DNA of 64,000 nucleotides from CBDCRK01 sp965220955 (GCA_965220955.1 CBDCRK010000008.1:62001-126000); one strand, 5' to 3'; positions 27,727-37,343 are shown, numbered from the stretch's first letter. Notes: generated by a model from the sequence alone, not told the origin. Numbers and translations: made by a program.

Positions 27727-28469
27727 TGAGATCCCCTGGGCATGAGAAAAGACTTGAACCAGTCAATAGCTCCGGAAACCTTGGCTTGCTGGATGGCAGC
27801 GGCTGGATCTACATCCTTGGGGCAAACCACAGAACATTCACCCACAAAGGTACACTCCCAGATTCCCTCATGCTGGAAGATCACCCCTTGCCTGGCAGCC
27901 TGGCCCTGATCACGAGAGTCCAGGTTGTATCGCTGTGCTAAAGCAATGGCTGCCGGGCCGGTGAAGGCAGACTCTAAACCATAAATTGGGCAGGCAGCAT
28001 AACAGAGCATACAGTTAATACACATGCTGAACTGTTTATAGCTGGCCAGCTCGGCCGGACTTTGCAGGTACTCACCCTCAGAGACCGGTTTTTCCTGGTC
28101 ACGAATGATCCAGGGCTTGATCTCTTTGAGTTTGTGCATGAAGTCGTCCATGTTGACAATCAGGTCACGCTCGACCGGGAAATTGGCCAGCGGTTCCACC
28201 CGGACTGGCTCTGGGTAATAGTCTTTAAGAAAGGCCGCACAGGTGAGCTTGGGCTGGCCATTGACCATCATGCCACAGCTGCCACATACGCCCATATGGC
28301 AGGACCAGCGGTAAGATAGAGTGCCATCTACCTCGTCTTTTAGATAGTTGAGCGCATCCAGAACAACCCAGTCCTCGTGATATGGCACTGTGTAGCTCTG
28401 AAAGGTGGGCTCTTGCTCTACTTCTGGTCGATAGCGGAAAATTTCCAGGGTTATGCTTTGTTCGGCCAT
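27723..28469 (-). CDS. frdB: fumarate reductase iron-sulfur subunit
   Basis: This encodes 248 residues. The [2Fe-2S] ligands are in SCHMGVCGSCGMMVNG with a later Cys; the [4Fe-4S] motif is CINCMLCYAACP. The [3Fe-4S] region is CTFVGECSVVCPKDVDP. It carries electrons between the FAD subunit and the quinone site. It begins three bases after frdA and overlaps frdC. The order frdABCD is that of enterobacterial fumarate reductase. Confidence 0.94.
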   Translation of the reverse strand: MAEQSITLEIFRYRPEVEQEPTFQSYTVPYHEDWVVLDALNYLKDEVDGTLSYRWSCHMGVCGSCGMMVNGQPKLTCAAFLKDYYPEPVRVEPLANFPVERDLIVNMDDFMHKLKEIKPWIIRDQEKPVSEGEYLQSPAELASYKQFSMCINCMLCYAACPIYGLESAFTGPAAIALAQRYNLDSRDQGQAARQGVIFQHEGIWECTFVGECSVVCPKDVDPAAAIQQAKVSGAIDWFKSFLMPRGSQ

Positions 28470-28472
28470 TCT

Positions 28473-30233
28473 CTAATCTCCATACTTCCGTTCCGCAGGA
28501 GGCCAGTTGGTAATCACTACGTCTAAGTACTCAATCTGAGGTGGGCCACCACCATCGGTTCGGTAAGCCAGGGAGTGTTTAAGGAAGTTTTCATCATCGC
28601 GCTTAGCATAGTCGGTGCGCTGATGAGAGCCGCGAGATTCTGTGCGCGCCAAGGCGGAATAGACTACTGCCTCAGCTACGTCCAGCATGCACTCCAGCTC
28701 TAGAGCCGCTGTCAGCTCTGTATTGAAGGTCAGGCTATGGTCATCAAGGGTAATACCGGGTAGTCGACTCTTGAGCTCAGAAATCTTATCGCAAGTCTCT
28801 TTAAGGGACGACTCAGTGCGGTAAATACCCGCACCTGACTCCATGGTTGCCATCATCTCGGCACGCAAGTGGGCAATGCGTTCCTTGCCATCAACCTTAC
28901 TAATGAAATTCTTACGAATCCGTTCCTGTTCATCTTTGGCCTGGGCTTCGAGGGCCTGAGTGTCACACTCAGGATGTTCCCGGGCAAAGACCACGGCTGC
29001 ATTGCCAGCCCGGGTACCGAACACAAGCAGCTCAGTGAGCGAGTTTGAGCCTAGTCGGTTGGCTCCGTTGATGCTCACACAGGCACACTCGCCAGCAGCA
29101 AAGAGTCCAGGAAGCGGGCATGCAGCCTCTATGTCAGTGTGGATACCTCCCATCATATAGTGAACCACCGGGCGGACCGGGATAGGCTCATGGACAGGGT
29201 CAACACCGCCGTAGTTCTTGGCCAGCTCCCGCACAAAAGGGATCTTTTTCTCAATCTTCTGCTCTCCCAGGTGACGCACGTCTAGATGCACCACATCACC
29301 ATACGGTCCGGGCAAGGTATTGCCTTTCTCTTGCTCCTTGACAAAACACTGGGAAAGCTTGTCCCGTGGACCCAGCTCCATAGTTCGTTTCTGAGGATGA
29401 TTGGGATCGTTAACATCAAGGGGCTTCCCCAGATCATAGTCTTGCAGGTAGCGATAGCCATTCTTGTTAACCAGAATTCCACCCTCTCCGCGGGCAGCCT
29501 CGGTAATCAGAATACCTGTTCCCGGTAGGCCAGTGGGGTGATACTGGACAAACTCCATGTCCTTAAGGGCCACACCGGACCGGTAAGCCAGGGCCATACC
29601 GTCGCCGGTCTTAATGGAACCATTAGTGGTAAAAGGAAAGATGCGCCCGGCCCCACCTGTGCATATAATAACCGCCTTGGCAAAAATCGGCTGCACCATG
29701 CCGCTGCGCAATTCAATAGCCGTTACTCCCTGGCAGCGGCCGTTTTCTACCAGCAGCTTGGTGGCAAAACACTCGTCATAGCGCCTGACGTTGTCATATT
29801 TGAGTGAGGTTTGAAACAAAGCGTGGAGCAGGTGGAAACCCGTTTTGTCGGCAGCAAACCAGGTCCGCTCTATCCTCATCCCCCCAAACGGACGTACCGC
29901 AACCCGGCCATCAGGCTCACGGCTCCAAGGACAACCCCAGTGCTCCAATTGAATGAGCTCGGCCGGGGCCGCTTTAACAAAGAGCTCGACCACATCCTGA
30001 TCAGCCAGCCAGTCAGAACCGCTGATAGTGTCCATAATGTGGTGTTCAAAGCTATCGTTTTCCTTGATAACTGCCGCCGTGCCACCCTCGGCAGAAACCG
30101 TGTGGCTGCGCATAGGATAGACTTTAGAAACAATTGCGATGTCAAGCTGGGGATCTATCTCGGCAGCGGCAATAGCAGCACGAAGTCCTGCACCCCCGCC
30201 CCCGATAATGAGTATGTCATGCACAGATGCCAT
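28473..30233 (-). CDS. frdA: fumarate reductase/succinate dehydrogenase flavoprotein subunit
   Basis: This encodes 586 residues. The FAD loop IIGGGGAGLRAAIAAAE opens the protein. The histidine for covalent FAD is in MRSHTVSAEGGTAAV, and the active-site region is HPTGLPGTGILITEAARGEG, with HYMMGGIHTD further on. It converts fumarate and succinate at the cytoplasmic face. The subunit architecture is the FrdABCD type, but the only TCA-cycle succinate dehydrogenase candidate in this block is this complex, so it may run in either direction. The start is ATG 30233, 75 bases after mdh. Confidence 0.95.
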   Translation of the reverse strand: MASVHDILIIGGGGAGLRAAIAAAEIDPQLDIAIVSKVYPMRSHTVSAEGGTAAVIKENDSFEHHIMDTISGSDWLADQDVVELFVKAAPAELIQLEHWGCPWSREPDGRVAVRPFGGMRIERTWFAADKTGFHLLHALFQTSLKYDNVRRYDECFATKLLVENGRCQGVTAIELRSGMVQPIFAKAVIICTGGAGRIFPFTTNGSIKTGDGMALAYRSGVALKDMEFVQYHPTGLPGTGILITEAARGEGGILVNKNGYRYLQDYDLGKPLDVNDPNHPQKRTMELGPRDKLSQCFVKEQEKGNTLPGPYGDVVHLDVRHLGEQKIEKKIPFVRELAKNYGGVDPVHEPIPVRPVVHYMMGGIHTDIEAACPLPGLFAAGECACVSINGANRLGSNSLTELLVFGTRAGNAAVVFAREHPECDTQALEAQAKDEQERIRKNFISKVDGKERIAHLRAEMMATMESGAGIYRTESSLKETCDKISELKSRLPGITLDDHSLTFNTELTAALELECMLDVAEAVVYSALARTESRGSHQRTDYAKRDDENFLKHSLAYRTDGGGPPQIEYLDVVITNWPPAERKYGD

Positions 30234-30308
30234 GTTTCCTCGTTATATTACCTGTAGAGCCTGAAGAATTTCTACTTCTATTCGTACAGATAATTTAGCT
30301 TGTCGGCC

Positions 30309-31256
30309 TTATGAGCTTTGTGCCAATACATTATCCATTGCCATAACCAGTTCTTGCACATGGCTCACCGAGACCTGCATCTCCTGTTTTTCTTTATTGC
30401 TCAGCTCAATTTCCACAACCCGTTCAACGCCCCCAGCGCCAATTTGCACCGGAACACCAAAGTAGACACCATTGATATCATATTCGCCTTCTAGATACGC
30501 TGCACACGGAAGAATGTGCTTCTTATCATAGAGATAAGCCTCGGTCATCTGAATGGCCGCAGAGGCCGGAGAATAGAAGGCCGAACCCGTCTTGAGCAAG
30601 GCTACAATCTCCCCTCCAGCTTGACGCACACGATTCTCAATCACATCGAGCCGTGCAGCCGGGACCAACCTCTCGATGGGAATACCAGCTATCTGGCAGT
30701 AGCTCCGCACCGGCACCATATCGTCCCCATGCCCACCCAGAACCATAGCCGTAACATTACGTACAGAAACGTTGAGTTCCTGCGCAATAAAGGTACGATA
30801 ACGTGAGGAGTCAAGCACTCCGGCTTGACCAACAACCCTGTTTTTAGGAAAACCGGTGACGCGCTTGGCAAGGGTAACCATGGCGTCAAGCGGGTTGGTA
30901 ATGACAATCACCAGAGAGTTCGGTGCATATTTTTTGATGTTCTCTGAAACCTCGCTCATGATCTTGCAGTTAATACCGAGTAGATCATCACGGCTCATCC
31001 CCGGCTTGCGTGCCAAACCGGCAGTCACAATACAGACGTCAGAGTCCTGAATATCCGTATAACTTGTGGTACCAACAAGGTTAACGTCATATCCTTCTAT
31101 TGGCCCAGCTTCGAGCAGGTCCAGCGCCTTACCCTGCGGTAGACCATCAATCACGTCATACAAGACTACATCACCCAGCCCCTTAAGGGCGCAAAGGTGA
31201 GCCAGGGTACCGCCAATGTTCCCGGCGCCAATAAGAGCAATCTTTTTGCGTGCCAC
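30309..31256 (-). CDS. mdh: malate dehydrogenase (LDH-like type)
   Basis: This encodes 315 residues. The NAD loop is KKIALIGAGNIGGTLAH, the substrate arginines are in LARKPGMSRDDL, and the catalytic histidine is in LGGHGDDMVP. The arginine-rich loop marks malate rather than lactate as substrate. I chose the GTG at 31256, which gives the usual (M)ARKKIALIGAG start and has AAGGAG nine bases upstream. The in-frame ATG at 31283 would add nine residues and place that site inside the gene. It leads the mdh-frdABCD-fumC-sucCD run. Confidence 0.94.
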   Translation of the reverse strand: MARKKIALIGAGNIGGTLAHLCALKGLGDVVLYDVIDGLPQGKALDLLEAGPIEGYDVNLVGTTSYTDIQDSDVCIVTAGLARKPGMSRDDLLGINCKIMSEVSENIKKYAPNSLVIVITNPLDAMVTLAKRVTGFPKNRVVGQAGVLDSSRYRTFIAQELNVSVRNVTAMVLGGHGDDMVPVRSYCQIAGIPIERLVPAARLDVIENRVRQAGGEIVALLKTGSAFYSPASAAIQMTEAYLYDKKHILPCAAYLEGEYDINGVYFGVPVQIGAGGVERVVEIELSNKEKQEMQVSVSHVQELVMAMDNVLAQSS

Positions 31257-31586
31257 GTCTTCAGACTCCTTACTGTCAAGCATTCAGCCGTCGGCAATCA
31301 GCGGCCAGCCTCGGGTATTGTGAAAATTAGAAAGTGTTGAAAGGCCAAAAATTCTTCACTCTAAACTCTTCCTGCTCTGAAAGCTGAACGCTTACATGCC
31401 AGAATTTACCAGGCTCGTCTAGGGGGACCTGGGCTCTACAAAACCTTATTTTCCTCATTGCGGCCAACGTTAATAAGTTAATAATATATAGAGAGTACGC
31501 ATCCTCGGGGGGCTATTGCCCTTACTGCCAGATTGTATAACGGTATTTTGTGGGATAACGTGTGCACCTAATTAACGTTATATTCT
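31257..31586. other. spacer upstream of mdh, with repeats
   Basis: No gene is visible in these 330 bases. They contain the dispersed motif AGCTGAACGCTTAC at 31382-31395, a related CAGCCGTCGGCAATCAGCGG stretch near 31286, and an AT-rich part around 31470-31490. The mdh promoter presumably lies here, but no convincing boxes were found. Confidence 0.5.
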
Positions 31587-31968
31587 AGCCAGCGTGGGGC
31601 CAGGCAATTGCTGGCTCAGTATGGTAACCGGCTTATCTGTGTGCGGTATCGGTATGATGAACAGAAAAAGAAGCGGTTTAAAACCGTCGAACACCTATCC
31701 CCGGTGTATCCAGGGTCAGACTTGCCTAAGTTGCGTAATGAGGATAGGTGGCAAGTATGCCTCGCCATCTGTGCAGCCACGGCCATGGGGTGTTTCTATC
31801 ATCTGATGGCCCTGGGCAATAATGGCCGGGCAGTTATAGAGGGAGGGTATCAAGCCGCCACAGTAGCAAGCTTCTTAGGGTGTCACCCTTCCAATATCAG
31901 TTGGGCTCCACAGAAGGGATCGACCTCAAGTTAGAGAAGATAGGCAAGTCTGACACCATTACCATTTT
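31587..31968 (+). pseudogene. mosaic of gene fragments ending in a RAYT-like end
   Basis: The frame from about 31587 reads LLAQYGNRLICVRYRYDEQKK and RFKTVE, which I recognise as the core of a small conserved hypothetical protein often found beside mobile elements. Similarity then stops and unrelated sequence follows. This ends in ATVASFLGCHPSNIS, which looks like a helix-turn-helix of the kind found at RAYT transposase C-termini. Just after it, 31946-31968 resembles the RAYT end at 33975-33996. There is no ribosome-binding site. I read this as a scar of one or two insertions. Confidence 0.4.
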
Positions 31969-32057
31969 GATCCTCTCGACCCCGCGGTTGCCCATCGGCT
32001 GCTCTGCGGTGCAAGGAATGCGTCGATGGCAAGGCAATCCAACCAAGGAGGAACACC

Positions 32058-32891
32058 ATGAACATCGTTGATTCGCAAGTGCATATCTGGAGCGCAGAGA
32101 CGCCGGACCGTCCATGGCCACCGGGCCGTGCGCAAGAAGCGCAGAAACCGTATCCGATCAGCAAAGAAGCCCTCCTCTTCCAGATGGACCTTGCCGGTGT
32201 GCAACGTGCGGTCCTCGTGCCACCGTCCTGGGAGGGGGACCGCAATGATATCGCCCTGGACGCCGCCCGCACGTACCCTGACCGCTTTGCCGTAATGGGC
32301 CGCCTGGCGCTCCAGGACCCGGCGAGCCGTGGCAAGCTGGACGACTGGACGAAGCAGCCGGGCCTGCTGGGCATACGCCTCACGTTCCACAACGAGCACT
32401 ATCGCCCCTTCCTCACCGACGGCACCGCCGACTGGCTATGGCTGGCGGCCGAGCGGGCTGGTATCCCGCTCATGGTGCTGATGCCCAGCGCTCTGGACCA
32501 TCTCGACCGTATCGCGAGCACGCATCCTGGGCTGAAACTCGTGATTGATCACGTGGGGCTCGATGTCCGCGGCAAGGGGCCGCGGGTCTTCGAGGAGCTG
32601 CCGGCAGTCTGCAAGCTGGCCAAGCACCCCAACGTTGCGGTAAAGGCATCTGGGATGCCCTCGCTCTCGACGGAGTGCTACCCGTTCCGCGACCTCCACC
32701 CGCACATCCGGGTGCTCGTTGATGCCTTCGGCCCACAGCGCACCTTCTGGGGCACGGACCTCACACGTATGCCCTGCACCTACTATGAGTGCATCACGCT
32801 CTTCACCGAGCACCTGCCCTGGCTACAGGGCGAGGATCTCGAGTGGGTCATGGGCCGCGGTATCTGCGCATGGCTCGGCTGGCCCCTGTGA
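32058..32891 (+). CDS. metal-dependent amidohydrolase (Amidohydro_2 family)
   Basis: This encodes 277 residues, a normal length for the short TIM-barrel branch that includes lactonases and aromatic-acid decarboxylase relatives. The metal motif DSQVHIW is at the N-terminus, IDHVG holds a second histidine, and FWGTDLTRMP holds the C-terminal aspartate. The ending ICAWLGWPL is also typical. AAGGAGG sits seven bases before the ATG at 32058, so it looks expressible. It is the only intact gene in the plus-strand island and looks richer in G and C than the mdh and acnA genes on either side, which suggests import. The substrate is unknown. Confidence 0.85.
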   Translation: MNIVDSQVHIWSAETPDRPWPPGRAQEAQKPYPISKEALLFQMDLAGVQRAVLVPPSWEGDRNDIALDAARTYPDRFAVMGRLALQDPASRGKLDDWTKQPGLLGIRLTFHNEHYRPFLTDGTADWLWLAAERAGIPLMVLMPSALDHLDRIASTHPGLKLVIDHVGLDVRGKGPRVFEELPAVCKLAKHPNVAVKASGMPSLSTECYPFRDLHPHIRVLVDAFGPQRTFWGTDLTRMPCTYYECITLFTEHLPWLQGEDLEWVMGRGICAWLGWPL

Positions 32892-33016
32892 AGCCCGCAG
32901 CAAGAACCTGCGGGGCATGATGAGGGAGAGGTCTTCGATCAAGGCCAAATTGACGTTTGCCTGCCCGGAGTGGCTACGTGACCCGTGGAGGGGAATGGGA
33001 GACGTTGTTGAATTAG

Positions 33017-33330
33017 GTGAACCAGTTTGCCTTGGAGATGCGACATATTTGGGGGCATAACCTCATGAGTATTTATCTCCATGGCTCGCTCGCTTTTGGG
33101 TGTTTCAATCTGAAACAGAACAACATCGACCTGCTGGTGTTCATCAAGGAGCGGATGCCTGTGGACACCAAACGGCGCGTTGCCCAACTGCTCTTGCAGT
33201 GCTCGGCCAATCCCCGTCCCATCGAAGTCAGCTTCTTGAGCCAGGACCAGCTCGTGCCATGGCGCTTTCCCACCCCGTATGACTTCCACTACAGCGAGGA
33301 GTGGCGAGAGCGTGTCCGACTGTATTTGCA
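33017..33330 (+). pseudogene. nucleotidyltransferase (DUF4111-like), 3' part lost
   Basis: About 105 codons resemble the N-terminal part of aminoglycoside-adenylyltransferase-like nucleotidyltransferases. They include the sequence YLHGSLAFGCFNLKQNNIDLL, where the usual GS...SDxD metal motif appears as GS...NNID. Downstream come PIEVSFL and PWRFPTPYDFHYSEEW. Homology ends at about 33330, exactly where the RAYT transposase homology begins in another frame. The first Asp of the catalytic pair appears replaced by Asn, so it may have been inactive already. The start is probably the GTG at 33017 or ATG at 33065. Confidence 0.55.
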
Positions 33331-33969
33331 AAAGGGAACAACCGAAGCCCTATCTTTGCTGCCCAGCCAGATTATCTCTTTTACCTGCAATGTCTCTATG
33401 AGGCTGCTAAACGGCATGACTGTGACATCCATGCTTACGTGTTGATGACCAACCATGTCCATCTGCTGGTGACCCTTCATCGTTGCGATAGTCTGGCCAA
33501 GACTCTGCAGTCCATTGGTCGGCGCTATGTGCAGTATTTCAACTCCCTCTATCAGCGTACCGGAACGCTGTGGGAAGGCCGTTATAGAGCCACCTTGATT
33601 GACAGTGAGCACTACGTGTTGAGGTGTTACCGCTATATTGAATGGAATCCTGTGCGCGCTAAGATGGTTATCAAGCCACGGGCGTATCGCTGGTCGAGTT
33701 ACCGGCATCATGCGGAAGGAAAGGCTGACCGGTTAATTACCGACCATGCTCTGTACCTGGCACTGGGAGAGACGGAGGCAGAGCGACAGAGAGGGTATCG
33801 AGAGCTGAGTAAGGTGGAACTAGAGGAGGAGAGTGTGGCTACAATTCGAGAGGCCACGAACAAGGCCTGGGTCTTGGGGAGCGAAGGTTTCAAAGACAAA
33901 ATGGCGGCAGTGCTGCAGCGGCGGGTGCAGCCGTTAGCAAGAGGGCGGCCTCGGAAACAAATCAATTAA
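33301..33969 (+). pseudogene. RAYT (REP-associated tyrosine) transposase, 5' truncated
   Basis: Homology starts at GNNRSPIF (about 33328), where intact RAYTs have about 20 further residues before RGNNR. The single-strand-nicking HUH motif is MTNHVHLLV, and the catalytic tyrosine is in GRRYVQYFN, followed by GTLWEGRYR and WNPVRAKMV. The C-terminus ends RGRPRK. These proteins move single-stranded DNA with palindromic REP ends. The present GTG start at 33301 is made from the disrupted nucleotidyltransferase gene, so the first residues are foreign. Catalytic residues are intact, but loss of the N-terminus makes activity doubtful. Confidence 0.8.
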
Positions 33970-33996
33970 TCGAGTCTGACCCCATTTATTCCCATT
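33968..33996 (+). repeat. right end of the RAYT element
   Basis: AATCGAGTCTGACCCC at 33968-33983, directly after the transposase stop, recurs inverted at 8850-8865. It is followed by a doubled CCCATTTATT or CCCATTTATTAC. Confidence 0.6.
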
Positions 33997-34020
33997 TATT
34001 ACTTACACCTCGGGAACTAT

Positions 34021-34461
34021 ATGGCAGATTTGTCGTTACAGGATAGCGTTGCCTTCTTCGACTTTAGGCGAAGCCTGACGGCGGTGAGCAAACCGAGCAA
34101 ACAAGGGAGCGGGCACCTGGACGCCACCCATGCGTGGCTCGATGGAATAAAGAACCGGACCCTGCTAAATCGCTGGCGTGATTTCTACCGGGAGATGGCA
34201 GACAGATTCGTTGTTGCTGACCCCAAAAAGCGCGTCCCATGGGTTGGCCCCGACATGAACGTCCGATCCAGCATAACGGCGCGTCTCATGGAGACCTGGG
34301 CGCACGGTCAGGCCGTCTACGATGTGCTGGGCAAAACGCGGGTCGATGCAGATCGCATCAAGAACATTGCCGCCACCTCCTGGATGTCGATTGCTCAGTG
34401 TTTTGCTGGACCACCAGAAGATCCGCCAGCATTAGGAAGCAGATTCAGGCAAGTAGGGTAA
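34021..34461 (+). pseudogene. fragment of DinB/maleylpyruvate-isomerase-fold protein (TIGR03084-like)
   Basis: This frame of 146 codons contains VPWVGPDMNVRSSITARLMETW, then AHGQAVYDVLGKTRVDADR, the hallmark block of the TIGR03084 family in the mycothiol-dependent maleylpyruvate isomerase/DinB fold. Full members are about 250 residues. Here both the region before residue 10 and everything after about residue 120 are missing, and the tail (SWMSIAQCFAGPPEDPP) is unrelated. It starts 38 bases after the RAYT end and stops 34 bases before acnA. I take it as a stranded internal fragment. Relatives are most common in Actinobacteria, which hints at transfer. Confidence 0.5.
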
Positions 34462-34494
34462 ATAGGGTGGATCATGAGACCCACCTTGGAAGCG

Positions 34495-37287
34495 TCAGGC
34501 AGCAGGCTCGTCCTGCAGCATCTGCCGTAGCACATAGGGCAAAATGCCACCGTGCTGATAATAGGCTACTTCCTCAGGAGTATCGATCCGAACAATAACC
34601 GTAAACACCTTCTCTGACCCATTGTTGTTCTTTGCCCGTACGGTGAGATCTATGCCCGGCTTTAACCCTTTGCTAATACCCTCAATCTCATAGCACTCAA
34701 AGCCGGTTAATCCTAATGTATCGTGGCTCTCTCCTTCTTTAAATTGTAGAGGCAGCACTCCCATCCCCAGCAAGTTACTCCGATGGATACGCTCAAAACT
34801 CTCGGCCACAACCGCTCGCACACCTAACAGCCGGGTCCCCTTAGCCGCCCAGTCCCGGGAAGAGCCGGTTCCATACTCCTTCCCAGCAATAACAATAAGA
34901 GGGACTCCTTCCTCTTGATACTGCATGGCGGCTTCGAAAATGGAGGTTTCCCCGCCATCCGGCAGGTGGACCGTCCAACCCCCCTCTATCCCCGGCACCA
35001 ACAGGTTACGCAAACGAATGTTAGCAAAGGTACCTCGCATCATAACCTCGTGGTTGCCTCTTCGGGCACCATAAGAGTTGAAATCTTTCGGGTCCACACT
35101 GCGTTCAATAAGGTATTTGCCTGCCGGACTGCTGACTGGAATTGAGCCAGCAGGCGAAATGTGGTCAGTGGTTATCGAATCCCCCAGAAGCGCCAGCACC
35201 CGGGCTGCGTGAATATTCTCCAGAGCAAGTGGAGTGAGAGGCATGTTGTCAAAGAAGGGGGGATTCTTCACATAAGTGGAGTCGGGGTCCCAGGCAAAGA
35301 GGTCTCCTGTAGGTACATCCATGGCATTCCAACGCTCATCCCCCGCAAACACATGAGCGTACTTCTCCTGGAACATCTCAGCTCGGACCGAGTTACGGAC
35401 GGCCGCCTGAATTTCTTCCTGGGTGGGCCAGAGCTCCCGTAGGTAAACAGGACGGCCACTGGGATCATGGGCCAGGGGTTCATTATAGAGATCAACGTCC
35501 ATGCTTCCAGTCAGGGCGTAAGCTACCACCAGGGGAGGCGAGGCTAGATAATTGGCCCGCACCAAGGGATGGACCCGCCCTTCAAAGTTGCGGTTGCCGC
35601 TGAGCACCGCCACGGCCACTAAATCCTCCTCTTGGACACCCTGAGCAATAGGCTCAGGCAGAGGGCCACTGTTGCCGATGCAGGTAGTGCACCCATAGCC
35701 TACCACATGAAAGCCAAGGTCCCCCAGAAAAGGGAGTAGCCCGGTCGCTGCCAGATAATCGCTAACCACTTGCGATCCCGGAGCTAGGCTGGTCTTGACC
35801 CAGGGCTTGGCTCTAAGCCCACGCTCCACGGCTTTTTTCGCCAGAATACCAGCACCAATCAGAACCGACGGATTGGAAGTATTGGTGCAGCTAGTAATGG
35901 CGGCAATGACCACAGACCCATGCTGAAGCTTGCATCTCTGCCCACTGACCTCTACATCCACCGATTGCCCTAGGGGACCTAGGTCTGGAGAATCAGTCTG
36001 TTCCTGCTCCTTATTTCCATTGTCTACCCACTGGCTTACTACTTTTGGGTCTAAGGCCTGGACAGGCTTTTCTAGCATGGAGACCAACGCTTCACGAAAC
36101 ACCTTCTTAGCCTGGGGCAGGGAAACCCGGTCCTGAGGTCGTTTGGGACCTGCCAGGCTGGGTTCTACAGTTGCTAGGTCCAGTTCTATGGTGTCAGAGA
36201 AGATTGGATCAGGGGTTTCATCCGTACGAAAAAGCCCCTGCGCTTTTGTGTAAGCCTCCACCAACTGAACCAGGGCCTCGTCCCGTGCGGTGAGCCGGAG
36301 ATAGCGCAGAGCTTCTTGGTCTAGAGGGAAAAAGCCAATAGTCGCTCCGTACTCAGGAGCCATATTGGCAACGGTTGTCCGATCGGCCAAGCCGAGACTA
36401 TCCAGACCAGAACCATAGAATTCTACAAACTTGCCAACCACACCCTTTTTGCGGAGCATTTGGGTTACGGTGAGCACCAGGTCGGTGGCTGTCGTTCCCT
36501 CGGGCAAGCTGCCGAAAAGCTTAAAGCCCACCACCTCAGGGATAAGCATGGAAAGGGGCTGGCCTAGCATGACGGCCTCAGCCTCAATGCCTCCTACCCC
36601 CCAGCCCACCACACCTAAACCATTAATCATGGTGGTGTGAGAGTCAGTCCCAACCAAGGTGTCGGGATAGGCAATAGTGGCCCCATCCTCCTCCGCAGTG
36701 AACACCGCCCGGGCCAGGTATTCCAAGTTGATCTGGTGGACAATTCCCGTATCAGGAGGAACCGCCCGGAAGTTACGAAACGCTCCCTGCCCCCAGCGTA
36801 GGAAAGAATATCGCTCTTGGTTGCGCTCAAACTCCAGCTTGGCATTCTCAAAGAGAGCAGAGGAAGAACCAAACCGGTCTACCTGAACAGAATGATCAAT
36901 AACCAACTCCGTTGGCTGCAGGGGGTTAATCTTTTTCGCATCTCCCCCTAGACGCTGGATAGCATCCCGCATAGCCGCCAGATCAACCACAGCCGGAACT
37001 CCGGTGAAATCTTGCATCAGCACCCGAGCCGGCATAAAGGCGATTTCCTTGTCAGGTTTGGCCGCTGGGTCCCAGCAAGCTAGCGCAGCAATGTCGTCCA
37101 TCTTGACAAAGCGACCGTCTTCGTTGCGCACCAGATTCTCTAGAAGAATTCTTAATGAGAAGGGAAGCCGGGATATGGCTCCGACCGCCGCTTTTTCCAG
37201 TACCTCTAGGCGAAATATATCTAAGGACTGACTCCCTACCGTTAGTGGAGAACGACTCCCGAAACTGTCCAAACGGGTACGCCCCAT
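34495..37287 (-). CDS. acnA: aconitate hydratase A
   Basis: This encodes 930 residues, the usual AcnA/IRP length. The [4Fe-4S] ligands are in AAITSCTNTSNPSVLIGAG and VGYGCTTCIGNSGPL, the N-terminal block is LPFSLRILLENLVRNEDG, and the swivel domain carries KEYGTGSSRDWAAKG. It interconverts citrate and isocitrate. The start is ATG 37287. It belongs to the TCA block but is cut off from mdh by the plus-strand island. A dispersed repeat lies 22 bases upstream. Confidence 0.96.
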   Translation of the reverse strand: MGRTRLDSFGSRSPLTVGSQSLDIFRLEVLEKAAVGAISRLPFSLRILLENLVRNEDGRFVKMDDIAALACWDPAAKPDKEIAFMPARVLMQDFTGVPAVVDLAAMRDAIQRLGGDAKKINPLQPTELVIDHSVQVDRFGSSSALFENAKLEFERNQERYSFLRWGQGAFRNFRAVPPDTGIVHQINLEYLARAVFTAEEDGATIAYPDTLVGTDSHTTMINGLGVVGWGVGGIEAEAVMLGQPLSMLIPEVVGFKLFGSLPEGTTATDLVLTVTQMLRKKGVVGKFVEFYGSGLDSLGLADRTTVANMAPEYGATIGFFPLDQEALRYLRLTARDEALVQLVEAYTKAQGLFRTDETPDPIFSDTIELDLATVEPSLAGPKRPQDRVSLPQAKKVFREALVSMLEKPVQALDPKVVSQWVDNGNKEQEQTDSPDLGPLGQSVDVEVSGQRCKLQHGSVVIAAITSCTNTSNPSVLIGAGILAKKAVERGLRAKPWVKTSLAPGSQVVSDYLAATGLLPFLGDLGFHVVGYGCTTCIGNSGPLPEPIAQGVQEEDLVAVAVLSGNRNFEGRVHPLVRANYLASPPLVVAYALTGSMDVDLYNEPLAHDPSGRPVYLRELWPTQEEIQAAVRNSVRAEMFQEKYAHVFAGDERWNAMDVPTGDLFAWDPDSTYVKNPPFFDNMPLTPLALENIHAARVLALLGDSITTDHISPAGSIPVSSPAGKYLIERSVDPKDFNSYGARRGNHEVMMRGTFANIRLRNLLVPGIEGGWTVHLPDGGETSIFEAAMQYQEEGVPLIVIAGKEYGTGSSRDWAAKGTRLLGVRAVVAESFERIHRSNLLGMGVLPLQFKEGESHDTLGLTGFECYEIEGISKGLKPGIDLTVRAKNNNGSEKVFTVIVRIDTPEEVAYYQHGGILPYVLRQMLQDEPAA

Positions 37288-37308
37288 GGCTAACCTCCCT
37301 TACAACAA

Positions 37309-37343
37309 ATAAGCGTTCAGCTATTGGCTTTCAGCCATCAGCT
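37309..37343. repeat. dispersed spacer repeat (RTAAGCRTTCAGCT family)
   Basis: ATAAGCGTTCAGCT at 37309-37322 followed by GGCTTTCAGCCATCAGC. Related copies lie at 31382-31395, 40915-40926, 46161-46174 and 46299-46312. Confidence 0.6.

Noticed and set aside
32895..32916. Hairpin CCCGCAG/CTGCGGG after the amidohydrolase as a terminator
   Set aside because: The 7-bp stem is perfect but no T-run follows, so Rho-independent termination is not supported.
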